A stretch of DNA of 64,000 nucleotides from NCBI GenBank assembly GCA_019058165.1, contig JAHLVZ010000003.1, positions 1 to 64,000 of the forward strand, in the 5' to 3' direction. The position numbers and the translations under genes were made by a program. The stretch is from Candidatus Heimdallarchaeota archaeon (GTDB lineage: Archaea > Asgardarchaeota > Heimdallarchaeia > JABLTI01). Shown piece by piece: positions 1 to 9,918 of the stretch (within the stretch, counting starts at the first letter, position 1; every line of letters begins with the position of its first letter). The notes below the pieces were generated by a model, which saw nothing but the letters and a program-made list of their open reading frames with translations, was not told where the DNA came from and made no database searches.

Positions 1-88
1 CCTTTCTTATCGAGATTCAGAAAACAAAAGTTAGTAGAAAGTATATATCATAAATAGTTGTAATAATTTATGTTTTTGTTCTCACAAC

Positions 89-952
89 CTAGCTTCTTTT
101 TATACAATATATGTCATTATCTTTTGATCCTATTATTACTTCTAATGTTCCATCATCGAATGCTGCAGCTGTGACTGTAGCATCTGTTTCTGTATCTCCA
201 ACATATACATCCATGTATCTTGAATCAGCCCAGATGCGATCTGAGGAAAACGAGAATACCTGAACACTCGAGTAAGAAATATCAGAAATGGTTAGATTGT
301 CAATGTTTTCATTATCACAGTGTTTGTCGAGTCTAAACCAAACATCGTCACAACCAGTTCCGACCATTAAACCATTAAAAATAGTAATGTTACCGGAAGT
401 TGCACCTCCAGCAATGATAGAGCCATAAGTTGTTGAAGGGGTGCTGGCATCTTCAATCAATAAATAAGGATAAGTGTTTGAGTCGAAAGTTTGGTCTTCC
501 CAGAAGAAATATTCATTATCATTGGCATCGACATCTGTTGCATTATCAATCAAATAACTGGGATTGCCAAGAAAAGATGAAGCGCCAAGATTAATTTCTT
601 CTCCCCCGAATTGATCATCTCTTGGATCAACAGCCAGGTTACTGACATCATTAATAGAAAGAGTAGAGAGATCCATCGGTTTTAATCCTACGCCAAAACT
701 GAAGGTCCAAGAGCCATCAGCTTTGTTTGCTGAAAGAGGTGTTTTCCCATCAGCCATTAGTTTAGAAGCAACACTTGACTCATATGTAGTGAAATTACCT
801 AAGAATTTTATCCACATCTCAGGATAAAGAGTCACATCGTCATAATCCCCTAAAACTGCTTGCGCATCTTGAATAACAAAAGAGGCTAAAGCAATTGAAG
901 AGATACTAATGACAAATACGATTAAGGTTGCCTTTAGTGTTCGTTTTTTCAT
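89..952 (-). CDS. Secreted protein of unknown function (N-terminal signal peptide)
   Basis: ORF with basic N-terminus and hydrophobic stretch (MKKRTLKATLIVFVISISSIALASFV); SD-like GGGAGGT upstream of the ATG. Confidence 0.6.
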   Translation of the reverse strand: MKKRTLKATLIVFVISISSIALASFVIQDAQAVLGDYDDVTLYPEMWIKFLGNFTTYESSVASKLMADGKTPLSANKADGSWTFSFGVGLKPMDLSTLSINDVSNLAVDPRDDQFGGEEINLGASSFLGNPSYLIDNATDVDANDNEYFFWEDQTFDSNTYPYLLIEDASTPSTTYGSIIAGGATSGNITIFNGLMVGTGCDDVWFRLDKHCDNENIDNLTISDISYSSVQVFSFSSDRIWADSRYMDVYVGDTETDATVTAAAFDDGTLEVIIGSKDNDIYCIKRS

Positions 953-967
953 TTGAATAAACCTCCC

Positions 968-1059
968 GGGGGATCTTCTCTGGCCCTTAATTCGTTACAT
1001 GGAACAGGCCCATGCTGATTTTGATTTAACCGGAAGAGGTTCGAATTATGAAGACCCCC
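968..1059 (-). ncRNA. Candidate structured RNA / 5' leader upstream of the secreted-protein gene
   Basis: Nested complementary segments: 968-978 with 1050-1059, 988-994 with 1042-1048, hairpins 998-1014 and 1028-1041; GC-rich island in AT-rich intergenic DNA. Strand uncertain. Confidence 0.35.
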
Positions 1060-1253
1060 AGGTTGTTGTAATATACTAGAAAAAAGTGATTAAAAAGGTT
1101 TACGTACACTTGTACGGATACTAAATATCCTATATCCATATTACGTGTGAAATCAAGTTTATTTTCTATATTCTTGAAAAACTACTAATATCAGTAGTTG
1201 TAAGAAAATTAATGTAAAACAAGTGAGAAAAGGAATTATAACTGGGTGTCTAA

Positions 1254-1820
1254 ATGAGAAAATTTTCTATCCCACTAGTAATCTTAGGAATAGTAGGTTT
1301 GCTTTTTGTTTCATTTGTTCCATTCATGGTTATGTCTTTACCAGATGAGAAGTTTGGTACTGAAGAAGGTCACATTTGGATTTACTTTAACGGTAGAGTG
1401 AAAATCGTTGAATTACCTCCTGATGATAAGATTACTACAGGAACTGACAGTAGTTACTGGGAATTCACTGAGGTAAAATATGGTCAATATATTCTAGCAT
1501 TAATTATTGGTGGAGCTTGTTTATTCCTTGTTGCCGGAGCATATAAAGTAATTAATCCTTTAAAAGAGGATAGAAGAATTAGTGCAGCCATGATGTTAAT
1601 TGGTGGAGTAGTAAGTTTAGGTGGAACACTTCTCTTCATGATATTTGTTAACAATCTCATAAATTATTTCGTTTATGATACGATATTGTATTATTACGGA
1701 TTTTACGGAGCACTAGGTATTTTCAGTCTTTACATTCTCATAGGGATTGTTTTATTGATCCAAGCACTCTTGAAACCCTATCAGGATTTAACTGATGATG
1801 ACCCACTAGGGATACTATAG
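1254..1820 (+). CDS. Multi-pass membrane protein, unknown function
   Basis: ORF with about four hydrophobic helices. Confidence 0.6.
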   Translation: MRKFSIPLVILGIVGLLFVSFVPFMVMSLPDEKFGTEEGHIWIYFNGRVKIVELPPDDKITTGTDSSYWEFTEVKYGQYILALIIGGACLFLVAGAYKVINPLKEDRRISAAMMLIGGVVSLGGTLLFMIFVNNLINYFVYDTILYYYGFYGALGIFSLYILIGIVLLIQALLKPYQDLTDDDPLGIL

Positions 1821-1828
1821 ATATAACA

Positions 1829-1957
1829 ATGATTTGTGTCTCAGGATCGGAAATGTTTGACATAAAAGACCAGTGCATTGATGCTGGAACAAAGGCGTTT
1901 ATTCTCAAAGATAATTCTGAAGAATTCGTCAAAATTGTTGAAGAGATATTACAGTAA
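1829..1957 (+). pseudogene. Remnant of a response-regulator receiver domain (C-terminal part)
   Basis: Translation MICVSGSEMFDIKDQCIDAGTKAFILKDNSEEFVKIVEEILQ* resembles the receiver C-terminal half (AGA.gfi.K......l...i..il); no N-terminal half in frame. Confidence 0.4.
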
Positions 1958-2082
1958 TGCTTTGGTTAAAGTAACAAAAAAAAATTGTAAAAGAAAAACC
2001 AGGTAAGAGGGAAAAAGTAGTTGTTTCTTACCTGAGTTTCTCTTAATTTTTTGAGGGATATTCCAGACCAATTTAATGAGCT

Positions 2083-2799
2083 TTAAATCGAAGCTCCACA
2101 TTGTGAGCAATATCGGGTATCTTTAGGTGTTAACGGTGCACCACAAGATTGACAGAAAACACCGTCTTTTTTGTTTGTTGCAGGTTGCTCAGATACTTGA
2201 GGTTCTTCAGTAATACCTCTTCTTGCTCTTTTTTCTTGTTTTGCGTTGTAAACTGTAGTATGAATAAGTCTTGTTCCAAGACCTGTTGATCCAACTAATA
2301 ATATTATAGCCATAATTCCAGCAGCAATTATGTGTCCCCACGGTACTATTGTGACGTCAATTCTAGCTTCAACATCATACGGATTAGTATTGTATACTAT
2401 GAAATAATACATACCGTCATAAGGTACCTGTAAATTATTAACATCGACTCTTGAATCATCAAAATAAAATGTGGAATTCAAGATCCCCGGTTCAGTACCA
2501 TTTGTTGATATCCAGAGTTCAAAATCATTTTCGCGCATGATTGAGAAAATCACATCTGCACCATCATCGTAAATGCTCAAGTTTTCGGCATCAAAGTATA
2601 TATACAATCTTGCTCCTTCATTGATTTCAAAATTGAAGAGAATGTAATCCCCAGGAGCAATTTCTTCATAATAAGTATCATAGGATTTTACATTTCGTCC
2701 AATATTTATCCCTTCAATTGCTCCAACGATCAAGCTTCCAACTATTAGTAATAGCATAAAACCTGCGAAATCATTGAAGTATTTTTTTCTGTTGACCAT
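2083..2799 (-). CDS. Membrane protein with C-terminal zinc ribbon
   Basis: N-terminal and central TM segments; C-terminal CQSCGAPLTPKDTRYCSQCGASI. Confidence 0.65.
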   Translation of the reverse strand: MVNRKKYFNDFAGFMLLLIVGSLIVGAIEGINIGRNVKSYDTYYEEIAPGDYILFNFEINEGARLYIYFDAENLSIYDDGADVIFSIMRENDFELWISTNGTEPGILNSTFYFDDSRVDVNNLQVPYDGMYYFIVYNTNPYDVEARIDVTIVPWGHIIAAGIMAIILLVGSTGLGTRLIHTTVYNAKQEKRARRGITEEPQVSEQPATNKKDGVFCQSCGAPLTPKDTRYCSQCGASI

Positions 2800-2941
2800 T
2801 TTTTTTCGTTCTCCTCTTGAAAGTTACCATAATCAATAAATACTATTAGTTACTACTTGAGTAGTGACCTTTAAATATGTATGCGAATATATTATATTTA
2901 AAGAATTCCTTTCGAAGGAAAGAACACGATTAGTGGTAAAA

Positions 2942-3967
2942 ATGCAAATCGATGAAAAACTAGTTGAGGGTCTCACAAGGATTGGATTACAGAAATATCA
3001 AGCACAAGTATATATTGCAAGTGTTGTTTTGGGAGATGCCAGTGCTTATCTTATCGCTAAAGAATCCGGTGTTCCAAGATCCAAAGTTTATGAGGTATTA
3101 GATGGTTTAGTTGAACTCGGTTTCATGTCCAAAGTTCCTTCAGATAAAGGAATGCTATTCAGAGCCTTACCTCCTGAGAACACTATCGATAATGCCATTT
3201 CTAATATTGTAAGTACCATTGATGGTGTGAAGAAAGAAATTAAAGTTCTTCAAGAAGATCAACTAGGCAAATCATCCGATCCACCTATTGTAATTTTTAG
3301 TAATACAAGTTCTTTACTCGAGATGATTCAAGAAGGAGAGTTCTATGAGTCTTGGATTGATAATTCATTAGAAATCGCTTTGGATCTACGTAAGATTTTA
3401 TCTAAAAAGAAGTGCGAGATACATACTATTTCCAGTGCTGCACCATTGTCATTTATTCTTGGACCTACTGATTCATACTTTATACGTGGTAGAAATGGTA
3501 CCTTATTCATGATAAAATTCTCAAATAATATAATGCAACAAATCCTTGGCATGGTTGAAAAAACCAAGTCTGAAACAAAGGAAGAATTATCCAAAGATAG
3601 TGGAGTAAGGATAATACGTGAAACCGCCATTATGAGTTTAGTAGACAAAATCAAACTAGTTATTCCTGGGTATGATTGGAAAACAGAGAAAGTGCTCTTT
3701 TGGGGTACGGCTGAAAATATTTCAGGAGCATTTGCCAGTAAAACACCCTGTGATTGTTTCATCACTGAAACCCGATTATTAATTAGTGCCGATGATGGAC
3801 GTGTCTGGGCTAGAGCGATAAAGTTCATACAAAATTTGGAATTGAAAGATAGTACTATAAAACTCACTTTTGGGAAAGTTGGGGGAACAGAAGTTCTTAC
3901 AATTAGATCTATTGCTTATGCAATCGTTATTAGTAATCTAATAAGTTTCATCCTAAAGAAGAAATAA
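2942..3967 (+). CDS. TrmB-family transcriptional regulator
   Basis: N-terminal wHTH ...LQKYQAQVYIASVVLGDASAYLIAKESGVPRSKVYEVLDGLVELGF...; ATG at 2942 preferred over the ORF-track start at 2864. Confidence 0.75.
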   Translation: MQIDEKLVEGLTRIGLQKYQAQVYIASVVLGDASAYLIAKESGVPRSKVYEVLDGLVELGFMSKVPSDKGMLFRALPPENTIDNAISNIVSTIDGVKKEIKVLQEDQLGKSSDPPIVIFSNTSSLLEMIQEGEFYESWIDNSLEIALDLRKILSKKKCEIHTISSAAPLSFILGPTDSYFIRGRNGTLFMIKFSNNIMQQILGMVEKTKSETKEELSKDSGVRIIRETAIMSLVDKIKLVIPGYDWKTEKVLFWGTAENISGAFASKTPCDCFITETRLLISADDGRVWARAIKFIQNLELKDSTIKLTFGKVGGTEVLTIRSIAYAIVISNLISFILKKK

Positions 3968-4035
3968 TTATGAGCAACAAGGGAAACTGTAAATAACTCT
4001 TAGAGAGATTATTTTTTAGTTGAAGGGTTATTACA

Positions 4036-6486
4036 ATGATTCCTAAACATTCACAAAAATTAGGCTTTCTTGTTACTCATGGAACAGATACTATGTCATG
4101 GGGATTAAGTGCTATCAGATATATGTTGAAGAATATACCATCTAATGTAGCAATTACTGGATCACAAGTTCCTTTGAGTCTTAAATTCTCTTCTTCAGAT
4201 GTGTATCCGAATGTAGAAAATTCTATCAAATTATTAACGCAATTAACTGGACCAGAAATATTCGTTGTTTTCAATAATGGTCAAGCTGCTTTCCAAGATA
4301 CCTTATGGAAATTTGATAAGTGGTCCCCGGATGCTTTTAGAGGAGAGGAACTTGCGAAAATAGCTCTTGATGAAATCATCATTCGAGGAAGATCCTATCC
4401 ATTAAATCTTAATCGAAAATTGGATAAATTATTCCTAATTAGGACAGGTGGAACGATAGAATCTGAGGAATCAGAAGGAGGTTTCCTAACTCCTACTGGT
4501 AATCTGATTACAGAATTTATTTCGGAGAAATTCAAACAGTTCTACGATGAGTTCATACCAATTTCTTTAATGGCTATTGATTCATCAGATATGATTCTTA
4601 AATCTTGGAAATCAATTGCGAGAAAAATTGCTGTAGAATGCCAAAAAGCTAATTATACAACTTTCTGTGATGATAATTTTAATCCACGAGTCCAAATCGT
4701 TTCTACATCACCCTTAATGACTGAACAAGATTACTTTGATGCTTTTGAAAAAGCTGATGGAATAATTTTGAATGCTTTTGGTAGTGGAACTATAAACACT
4801 GAAAAAGATTCAGGATTTTCACCATTACCTGCAATTGAACATGCAATAAAAAATGGCAAGATAGTAGTTATTGCTTCCCATACTCCTTTTGGCACACAAG
4901 ATTTCATATACCAAAATGCTTGGGAACCAATTAGAGTAGGAGCCATTCCTGCGGGAGATTTCAGTATAGCTCATTGCCAAATAAAGTTATCATATCTGTT
5001 AGGTCATAAAAAAGAAATCGAAAAGGTAGCGAAAAAACACAAAATACCACTAAGTAATTTTATCAAAATTGCATTTCTTTCTGGTGTTGATTTTAGGTCA
5101 TATTCTAGTAGGAAAAAATTTGAAGAATTAATAAAATATCAGATTCCCTTAAAAGATCCATTCTTTAATTTGCCATTTGAAATGGGTCTTCATAAAATCA
5201 TTGCGTTTCTCGAGAGAAAACAAACACAACAAATAACAATTCAATCAATAGAAGCTTTTGAATTAGCATTTGAAAAATACTTCAAAAACCCAAATAAGAG
5301 AAATAAATGGGCAATAATATTAAAACCAGATACAGTTGTCGGATCCAATAAATGGGGGGAACTTGTGGATGCATCTAAAAATCTCGCAACAATAACGAAT
5401 GAGCTTTTAGATTGGAATATTGTTGTTCTCGAATTATCTGAGATTAATTATCAGCATTTACTAGAGAGAATAGAACAATTATGTGATAAAGAAACATTTG
5501 GTGATTTTCTCAGATCCTTTAGGTATGTCATTGTTGAAGGTGGAAGGCAATCATTATATGATTCCGGAAGTTTTGACCAAGTGTCTAATGGCAATTTTTC
5601 CAAAAAAGATTTTCTTCATTTACTTAGGAGTATCATGTTTTCTAGAAACAAAGCTGGATCAAATCCTACACTTTTTCTGTGTTTAGGACATCAAGGATAT
5701 GCTGAAATGCTTCGAGATTATCTGGAGCAGCTAGTTAAAGACAAGAAGAAAATCGGAAAATTACTCGAGAAATATGACATAAAAGCAAAAGAACACTTTC
5801 TTGAGATAATTGAAAAGATAAACTCAGTTGGAACAAATATAATTGTTAAAAGAAGAAACCAAGAAATTGTTGCTTCGGGTTTTAAGGATCAATACTTTGC
5901 AGTGAAATTAAATGAATTACCTGAAATTGGTTTAAAGAAATTACTTGTTTACAAACCTTCAAAGAATATTGTTCCAGATGAATTACTAAAAGCATATCAG
6001 AAAATTGCTAAACTACATGTTGGTTTACTCGAGGATTTCTACGAATTAGAAACACTCGATATTGCCATGCTTCATGGTGACGAAGTGAATGAGGAAGCAA
6101 TTTTGTTTCTTAACTGGGCCTTGAGTCTTTTAGCTAATTTCTCAAGAGTACATTACAAAGTACTACTAAAAGAATCACAATTATGTGAAATTACCAATTT
6201 ACCTATTGGATTAGAAATACCCAGTTCAACTGCTTATAGTATTGAAGAAGATAAACAAGATACATTAACTGAAATAGCAGGATTTGTTGTCTATTATTAC
6301 AATCCTAATACTGGAATCGTGAAGAGAGATTATACTCTACAATTTCACCCAGAGCTATTTGAAGAAATCAGAATTCTGCAAAAAAGAGATTTTGAAAGCA
6401 AAACCCTTCTGGAATTATCTGATGGAATCCAACTCTTACTCTCATGCTTACAAGCTGGTTTCATTGAAACATCAAAGAAGTTCTAG
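4036..6486 (+). CDS. Segment-swapped L-asparaginase-like domain fused to class-I glutamine amidotransferase-like domain
   Basis: Order of motifs: THGTDTM, then TGGTIES, DSSDM and asparaginase C-domain; then LFLCLGHQ and LQFHPE of class-I GATase. In-frame TGA at 4021 fixes the N-terminus. Confidence 0.7.
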   Translation: MIPKHSQKLGFLVTHGTDTMSWGLSAIRYMLKNIPSNVAITGSQVPLSLKFSSSDVYPNVENSIKLLTQLTGPEIFVVFNNGQAAFQDTLWKFDKWSPDAFRGEELAKIALDEIIIRGRSYPLNLNRKLDKLFLIRTGGTIESEESEGGFLTPTGNLITEFISEKFKQFYDEFIPISLMAIDSSDMILKSWKSIARKIAVECQKANYTTFCDDNFNPRVQIVSTSPLMTEQDYFDAFEKADGIILNAFGSGTINTEKDSGFSPLPAIEHAIKNGKIVVIASHTPFGTQDFIYQNAWEPIRVGAIPAGDFSIAHCQIKLSYLLGHKKEIEKVAKKHKIPLSNFIKIAFLSGVDFRSYSSRKKFEELIKYQIPLKDPFFNLPFEMGLHKIIAFLERKQTQQITIQSIEAFELAFEKYFKNPNKRNKWAIILKPDTVVGSNKWGELVDASKNLATITNELLDWNIVVLELSEINYQHLLERIEQLCDKETFGDFLRSFRYVIVEGGRQSLYDSGSFDQVSNGNFSKKDFLHLLRSIMFSRNKAGSNPTLFLCLGHQGYAEMLRDYLEQLVKDKKKIGKLLEKYDIKAKEHFLEIIEKINSVGTNIIVKRRNQEIVASGFKDQYFAVKLNELPEIGLKKLLVYKPSKNIVPDELLKAYQKIAKLHVGLLEDFYELETLDIAMLHGDEVNEEAILFLNWALSLLANFSRVHYKVLLKESQLCEITNLPIGLEIPSSTAYSIEEDKQDTLTEIAGFVVYYYNPNTGIVKRDYTLQFHPELFEEIRILQKRDFESKTLLELSDGIQLLLSCLQAGFIETSKKF

Positions 6487-7166
6487 CTTTTCGCTTCTTT
6501 TTTCTCTTCATCTGTTGGTTTCCTAGCAACAATCCAAACGTATCCTCTAAGATCTCCAGGTCTGAGAAGTCTTTCATCACGCCCGACACTTAATAGAGTC
6601 CAACCTTCAAATATTTCTCTTAATTCCTTTTCATAAATGAATTTCATTGGGGGATCTGTATCAAAGTGAGGTGGAATGTTTCCGGAATAGGCAACAAAAC
6701 CTCCTGGTTTTATTGCAGCAGCTATTTCTTTCAATTTCGGTACTGCTTCATCAAATAAATACTGAAGAACTTGTACTGCTACTATGATATCATAGCTTTC
6801 TGGCTCCAAAGGAAAAGCTTCAATATTTTTCTGTTCTGTTCTTAGTTGTTTTTCTAAGCCTAATGTTCTTGCTCTTTTATTGGTAATTTCTATGGCACTT
6901 TCTAAAGCATCAATAGCATAAACATCACAACCAAGATGTGCAAGAAAGCAAGCATAGCGACCATCACCACAACCAAGATCTAAAGCTTGTAATCCTTCAC
7001 CTTTCCCAAAGATGTTCGCGCCTACAACTTGGACAGGAGGGGTGATGAAGGATAAATCTTGAAGAATTTTCTCAGAACCTTCTAGAATTTTTTTATGATA
7101 ATTGTCCCAACCAGTCATCCATTTATCTGGAGCAGGAACGTCTAACCAATTTTTCTCAGAATCCAT
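6483..7166 (-). CDS. Class I SAM-dependent methyltransferase
   Basis: LDLGCGDGRYACFLAHLGCDVYAIDALESAI; ...AAIKPGGFVAYSG. Confidence 0.8.
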   Translation of the reverse strand: MDSEKNWLDVPAPDKWMTGWDNYHKKILEGSEKILQDLSFITPPVQVVGANIFGKGEGLQALDLGCGDGRYACFLAHLGCDVYAIDALESAIEITNKRARTLGLEKQLRTEQKNIEAFPLEPESYDIIVAVQVLQYLFDEAVPKLKEIAAAIKPGGFVAYSGNIPPHFDTDPPMKFIYEKELREIFEGWTLLSVGRDERLLRPGDLRGYVWIVARKPTDEEKKEAKS

Positions 7167-7280
7167 TATTTAACCCAAGAAATAAACCTCTACTAACTAT
7201 TTTAAGAGAAGCTAAACTCTTGGAAATTTTACAAAATAATTTATTAGTTCTATAGGTAGCAATTATACTGTGATGAGGAA

Positions 7281-9026
7281 ATGAGTTGGTTTAAAGAAAA
7301 AGAAAATTTGTACAAATTTCTTGTGATTTTTGGAGTAGTTATGTGTGTTCTCCCGATTACGACACAAGTTATTTCAGATTACCGCTTAAGAGACAATCAA
7401 ACAATTATTTTTACTGATTTAAATGGAAACTCAATTTTTAACAAATACTACCCAGGAGACAGGAATTTTGGAGTCATGATATTTCATGGAATGGGTAATG
7501 ATCAAACATCTTTTGATTTGTACACTTCGCAATTTTCTCAGCAAGGATTCCATGTTTTTGGAACAGATTTCTCCGGTCATAGCAGATCATCTGGATTAAT
7601 TCCATCCGGGAATAATAGTGCCAATGAACTAGCTTTACAGGTTCTTAGAGCAAAAACCGAATTCAAAGAAGTTTCTGGTCTTGAGGATTCTGAGATTTTC
7701 ATGCTCGGACACAGCATGGGAGCACGTGGTGTTATGAAATCTACTACTATTGACAGCAATCCTGTTAATGGTTGTATTTTGCTTGGACCAGCACTACACG
7801 TAAGTGATAATAATGAAACATCAAGTTGGGTAGATGAATTAGGACCAACAAATCCTCTAACAAACATCTTAATTGTAACTGGTGCATGGGAAGATGTTGC
7901 ACCCCCACCAGAAGCAATGAATCTTTATTATAAATTATCAAATGAGACTGATATTATCAAACCTCAATCAACCTATCGATTAACACCAGAAGGATTAGTT
8001 AAGGAGATTACTATTCTAAAATACTTGACTCATACACACGAAACTATGAGTATTAGATCTGTTATGTGGATAGCGAATTGGATTGAAAGAATAGTTCAGG
8101 ATAAACATCCGTCAAATCCACTTATCACACCAGAAGAATATGAACAATGGCTTATAGCATTTGACTTTCTAGATTTCCGCATATGGCTTCTTTTAATGGA
8201 ACTAGGAGGTATTTTTGTTGTATTAATTTTTGGAACCAAATTATTAACCCTAAAACAAAAAGAGCTTTCTGTAGTTGTAAAAGAAGAGAAAGAAGTAGCG
8301 GATCAACAATCCGAAACTCCAGAATTAGCAATTACTAATATAAGGAAATTTATTGGGTATAAACTCTTAATTTGGTTGGGTGCTGCAGTTATCGCACTTA
8401 TACTAGCACTAAATCTAGCAAATTTACCGAATGGCATTCCATACTTCACTTTACTATTTATTTGTCCGATTTCTGGATACGGTTTCATGATGTTAATTCT
8501 TTATTCCATAGATAAAATGCCAGGTTTAGTAGGTAAATGGCGCCCAAAAATAAAACAGATAAAAGAAAACATGAATTGGCGAATAATACTATTCGGATTA
8601 GTAGTTTTTGGAATCATTACAGCTGTTTTTACTTATTTTATCAGCTCATCTTTGTATCATGTTTTTCCAATGAATATTCGACTACTCTGGTTAGTTATCT
8701 TTACAGTTTTAGCAGTACCAGGTTTCTACTTCTTACAAATAGAAACAAAACTCATTCGCAATTATTCTGAGGTTAAAGATTACCACACAAAACTGAATTC
8801 AATTGCATTCCTTGCACCGTTTATTATAGGTAGTTTGTATATCTTATTTAGTGGAACAATCATTTACCTTGTTGATGCTCTTAATGATCTAATGATTCTC
8901 TCATTAATCATCTTAGTTGGTAATCTAATGCAGAGAATCTGGAAAAAACCATTCTTGACAGCACTTTTACAATCGTTTCTATTATTCTTCCTCTTATTAC
9001 CTCGAGGCCAAATGACAATTATGTAA
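7281..9026 (+). CDS. Alpha/beta hydrolase with C-terminal multi-TM domain
   Basis: FHGMGNDQTSFDLY...GTDFSGHSRSSG...GHSMGARG nucleophile elbow; several C-terminal hydrophobic helices. Confidence 0.75.
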   Translation: MSWFKEKENLYKFLVIFGVVMCVLPITTQVISDYRLRDNQTIIFTDLNGNSIFNKYYPGDRNFGVMIFHGMGNDQTSFDLYTSQFSQQGFHVFGTDFSGHSRSSGLIPSGNNSANELALQVLRAKTEFKEVSGLEDSEIFMLGHSMGARGVMKSTTIDSNPVNGCILLGPALHVSDNNETSSWVDELGPTNPLTNILIVTGAWEDVAPPPEAMNLYYKLSNETDIIKPQSTYRLTPEGLVKEITILKYLTHTHETMSIRSVMWIANWIERIVQDKHPSNPLITPEEYEQWLIAFDFLDFRIWLLLMELGGIFVVLIFGTKLLTLKQKELSVVVKEEKEVADQQSETPELAITNIRKFIGYKLLIWLGAAVIALILALNLANLPNGIPYFTLLFICPISGYGFMMLILYSIDKMPGLVGKWRPKIKQIKENMNWRIILFGLVVFGIITAVFTYFISSSLYHVFPMNIRLLWLVIFTVLAVPGFYFLQIETKLIRNYSEVKDYHTKLNSIAFLAPFIIGSLYILFSGTIIYLVDALNDLMILSLIILVGNLMQRIWKKPFLTALLQSFLLFFLLLPRGQMTIM

Positions 9027-9054
9027 TAGAAAAAAAAATAGTTGAAAACAAGAA

Positions 9055-9906
9055 TTATAGTATAGATAATCCTTGTTTTTTTGCTTTTCTTTCAACGGGT
9101 ATTAGTAGTAATCTTGCTACAATGAAATATAATATTGTCAAAGCACCAAGGATTACAAATTCTTGCCAAACAGGTAGAAGCGTAATGTATTTTTCACCGA
9201 ACATGAAATGCCGCATCAAATCAAAGTTATATGTGAATGGAAAAGCAAGTGTAAGATATTTCATTGCTGTTCCAAATCCTTGATGTAAAACCATAAATCC
9301 TTGAACAGGTAAGAATGCTCCAAATAAAAACTGAATTAGTTGATGTGTTGTGGTAATTAGTAATCTTGCTTGTCTATACATAATAGCTAGCATGCCAAAA
9401 TAGATGCCTACAGAGACATTTGAAATCATTGCTAGGAGGGCAACTAATAATGTAAAACCAATAACTGCAAAATTGGTTAAAGCACCAGCTAACCATAATG
9501 TTAGGATATAGAGAGGGATAAAGAAGATGAAACTAATGATTCCTCTTGCGATAGAAGTTGAAAGCAAGTAGCCCATACGTGATGAAGGAGAGACGAAAAC
9601 TGCTTCCAATGTTCCATAATGAATATCTTCTTCTATTCTATTTAATGGAGCCCAAGTAGCAATGCTTGAGAACAATTGAATGATTGATCCTGTCATCATA
9701 AAGAGAAAAAGATCTTCTTCATTTAATCCAATTCGAGCTAAAACTTCAGGGCTAAAATAATAAGCTCCACCAATTATAGCGAAACCCAGAATTAATGAGA
9801 CAATTTCCAGCAACATTCCTGTAAAGAATGCTCTGTATCTCATGTAGGTTTTCATGTCCCTCCAAACGCCTTTGAAGATAACTCTTGTGCTGTGTTGTAT
9901 ACTCAT
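9055..9906 (-). CDS. ABC-2 type transporter permease
   Basis: Six-TM ABC-2 pattern; paralogous to the adjacent ORF (YGTLEAVFVSPSSRMGYLLS). Confidence 0.8.
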   Translation of the reverse strand: MSIQHSTRVIFKGVWRDMKTYMRYRAFFTGMLLEIVSLILGFAIIGGAYYFSPEVLARIGLNEEDLFLFMMTGSIIQLFSSIATWAPLNRIEEDIHYGTLEAVFVSPSSRMGYLLSTSIARGIISFIFFIPLYILTLWLAGALTNFAVIGFTLLVALLAMISNVSVGIYFGMLAIMYRQARLLITTTHQLIQFLFGAFLPVQGFMVLHQGFGTAMKYLTLAFPFTYNFDLMRHFMFGEKYITLLPVWQEFVILGALTILYFIVARLLLIPVERKAKKQGLSIL

Positions 9907-9918
9907 TTTCTTGTCCTC

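Noticed and set aside
968-1059. tRNA-like cloverleaf (5-bp stem with 7-nt loop CATGG-AACAGGC-CCATG, nearby GGTTCGAATT)
   Set aside because: No 7-bp acceptor with proper D- and T-arms on either strand; position 33 is not U. Kept only as a generic structured RNA candidate.
3343-3867. 174-aa ORF antisense to the TrmB gene
   Set aside because: Shadow ORF on the opposite strand of a well-supported regulator; no recognisable domain.
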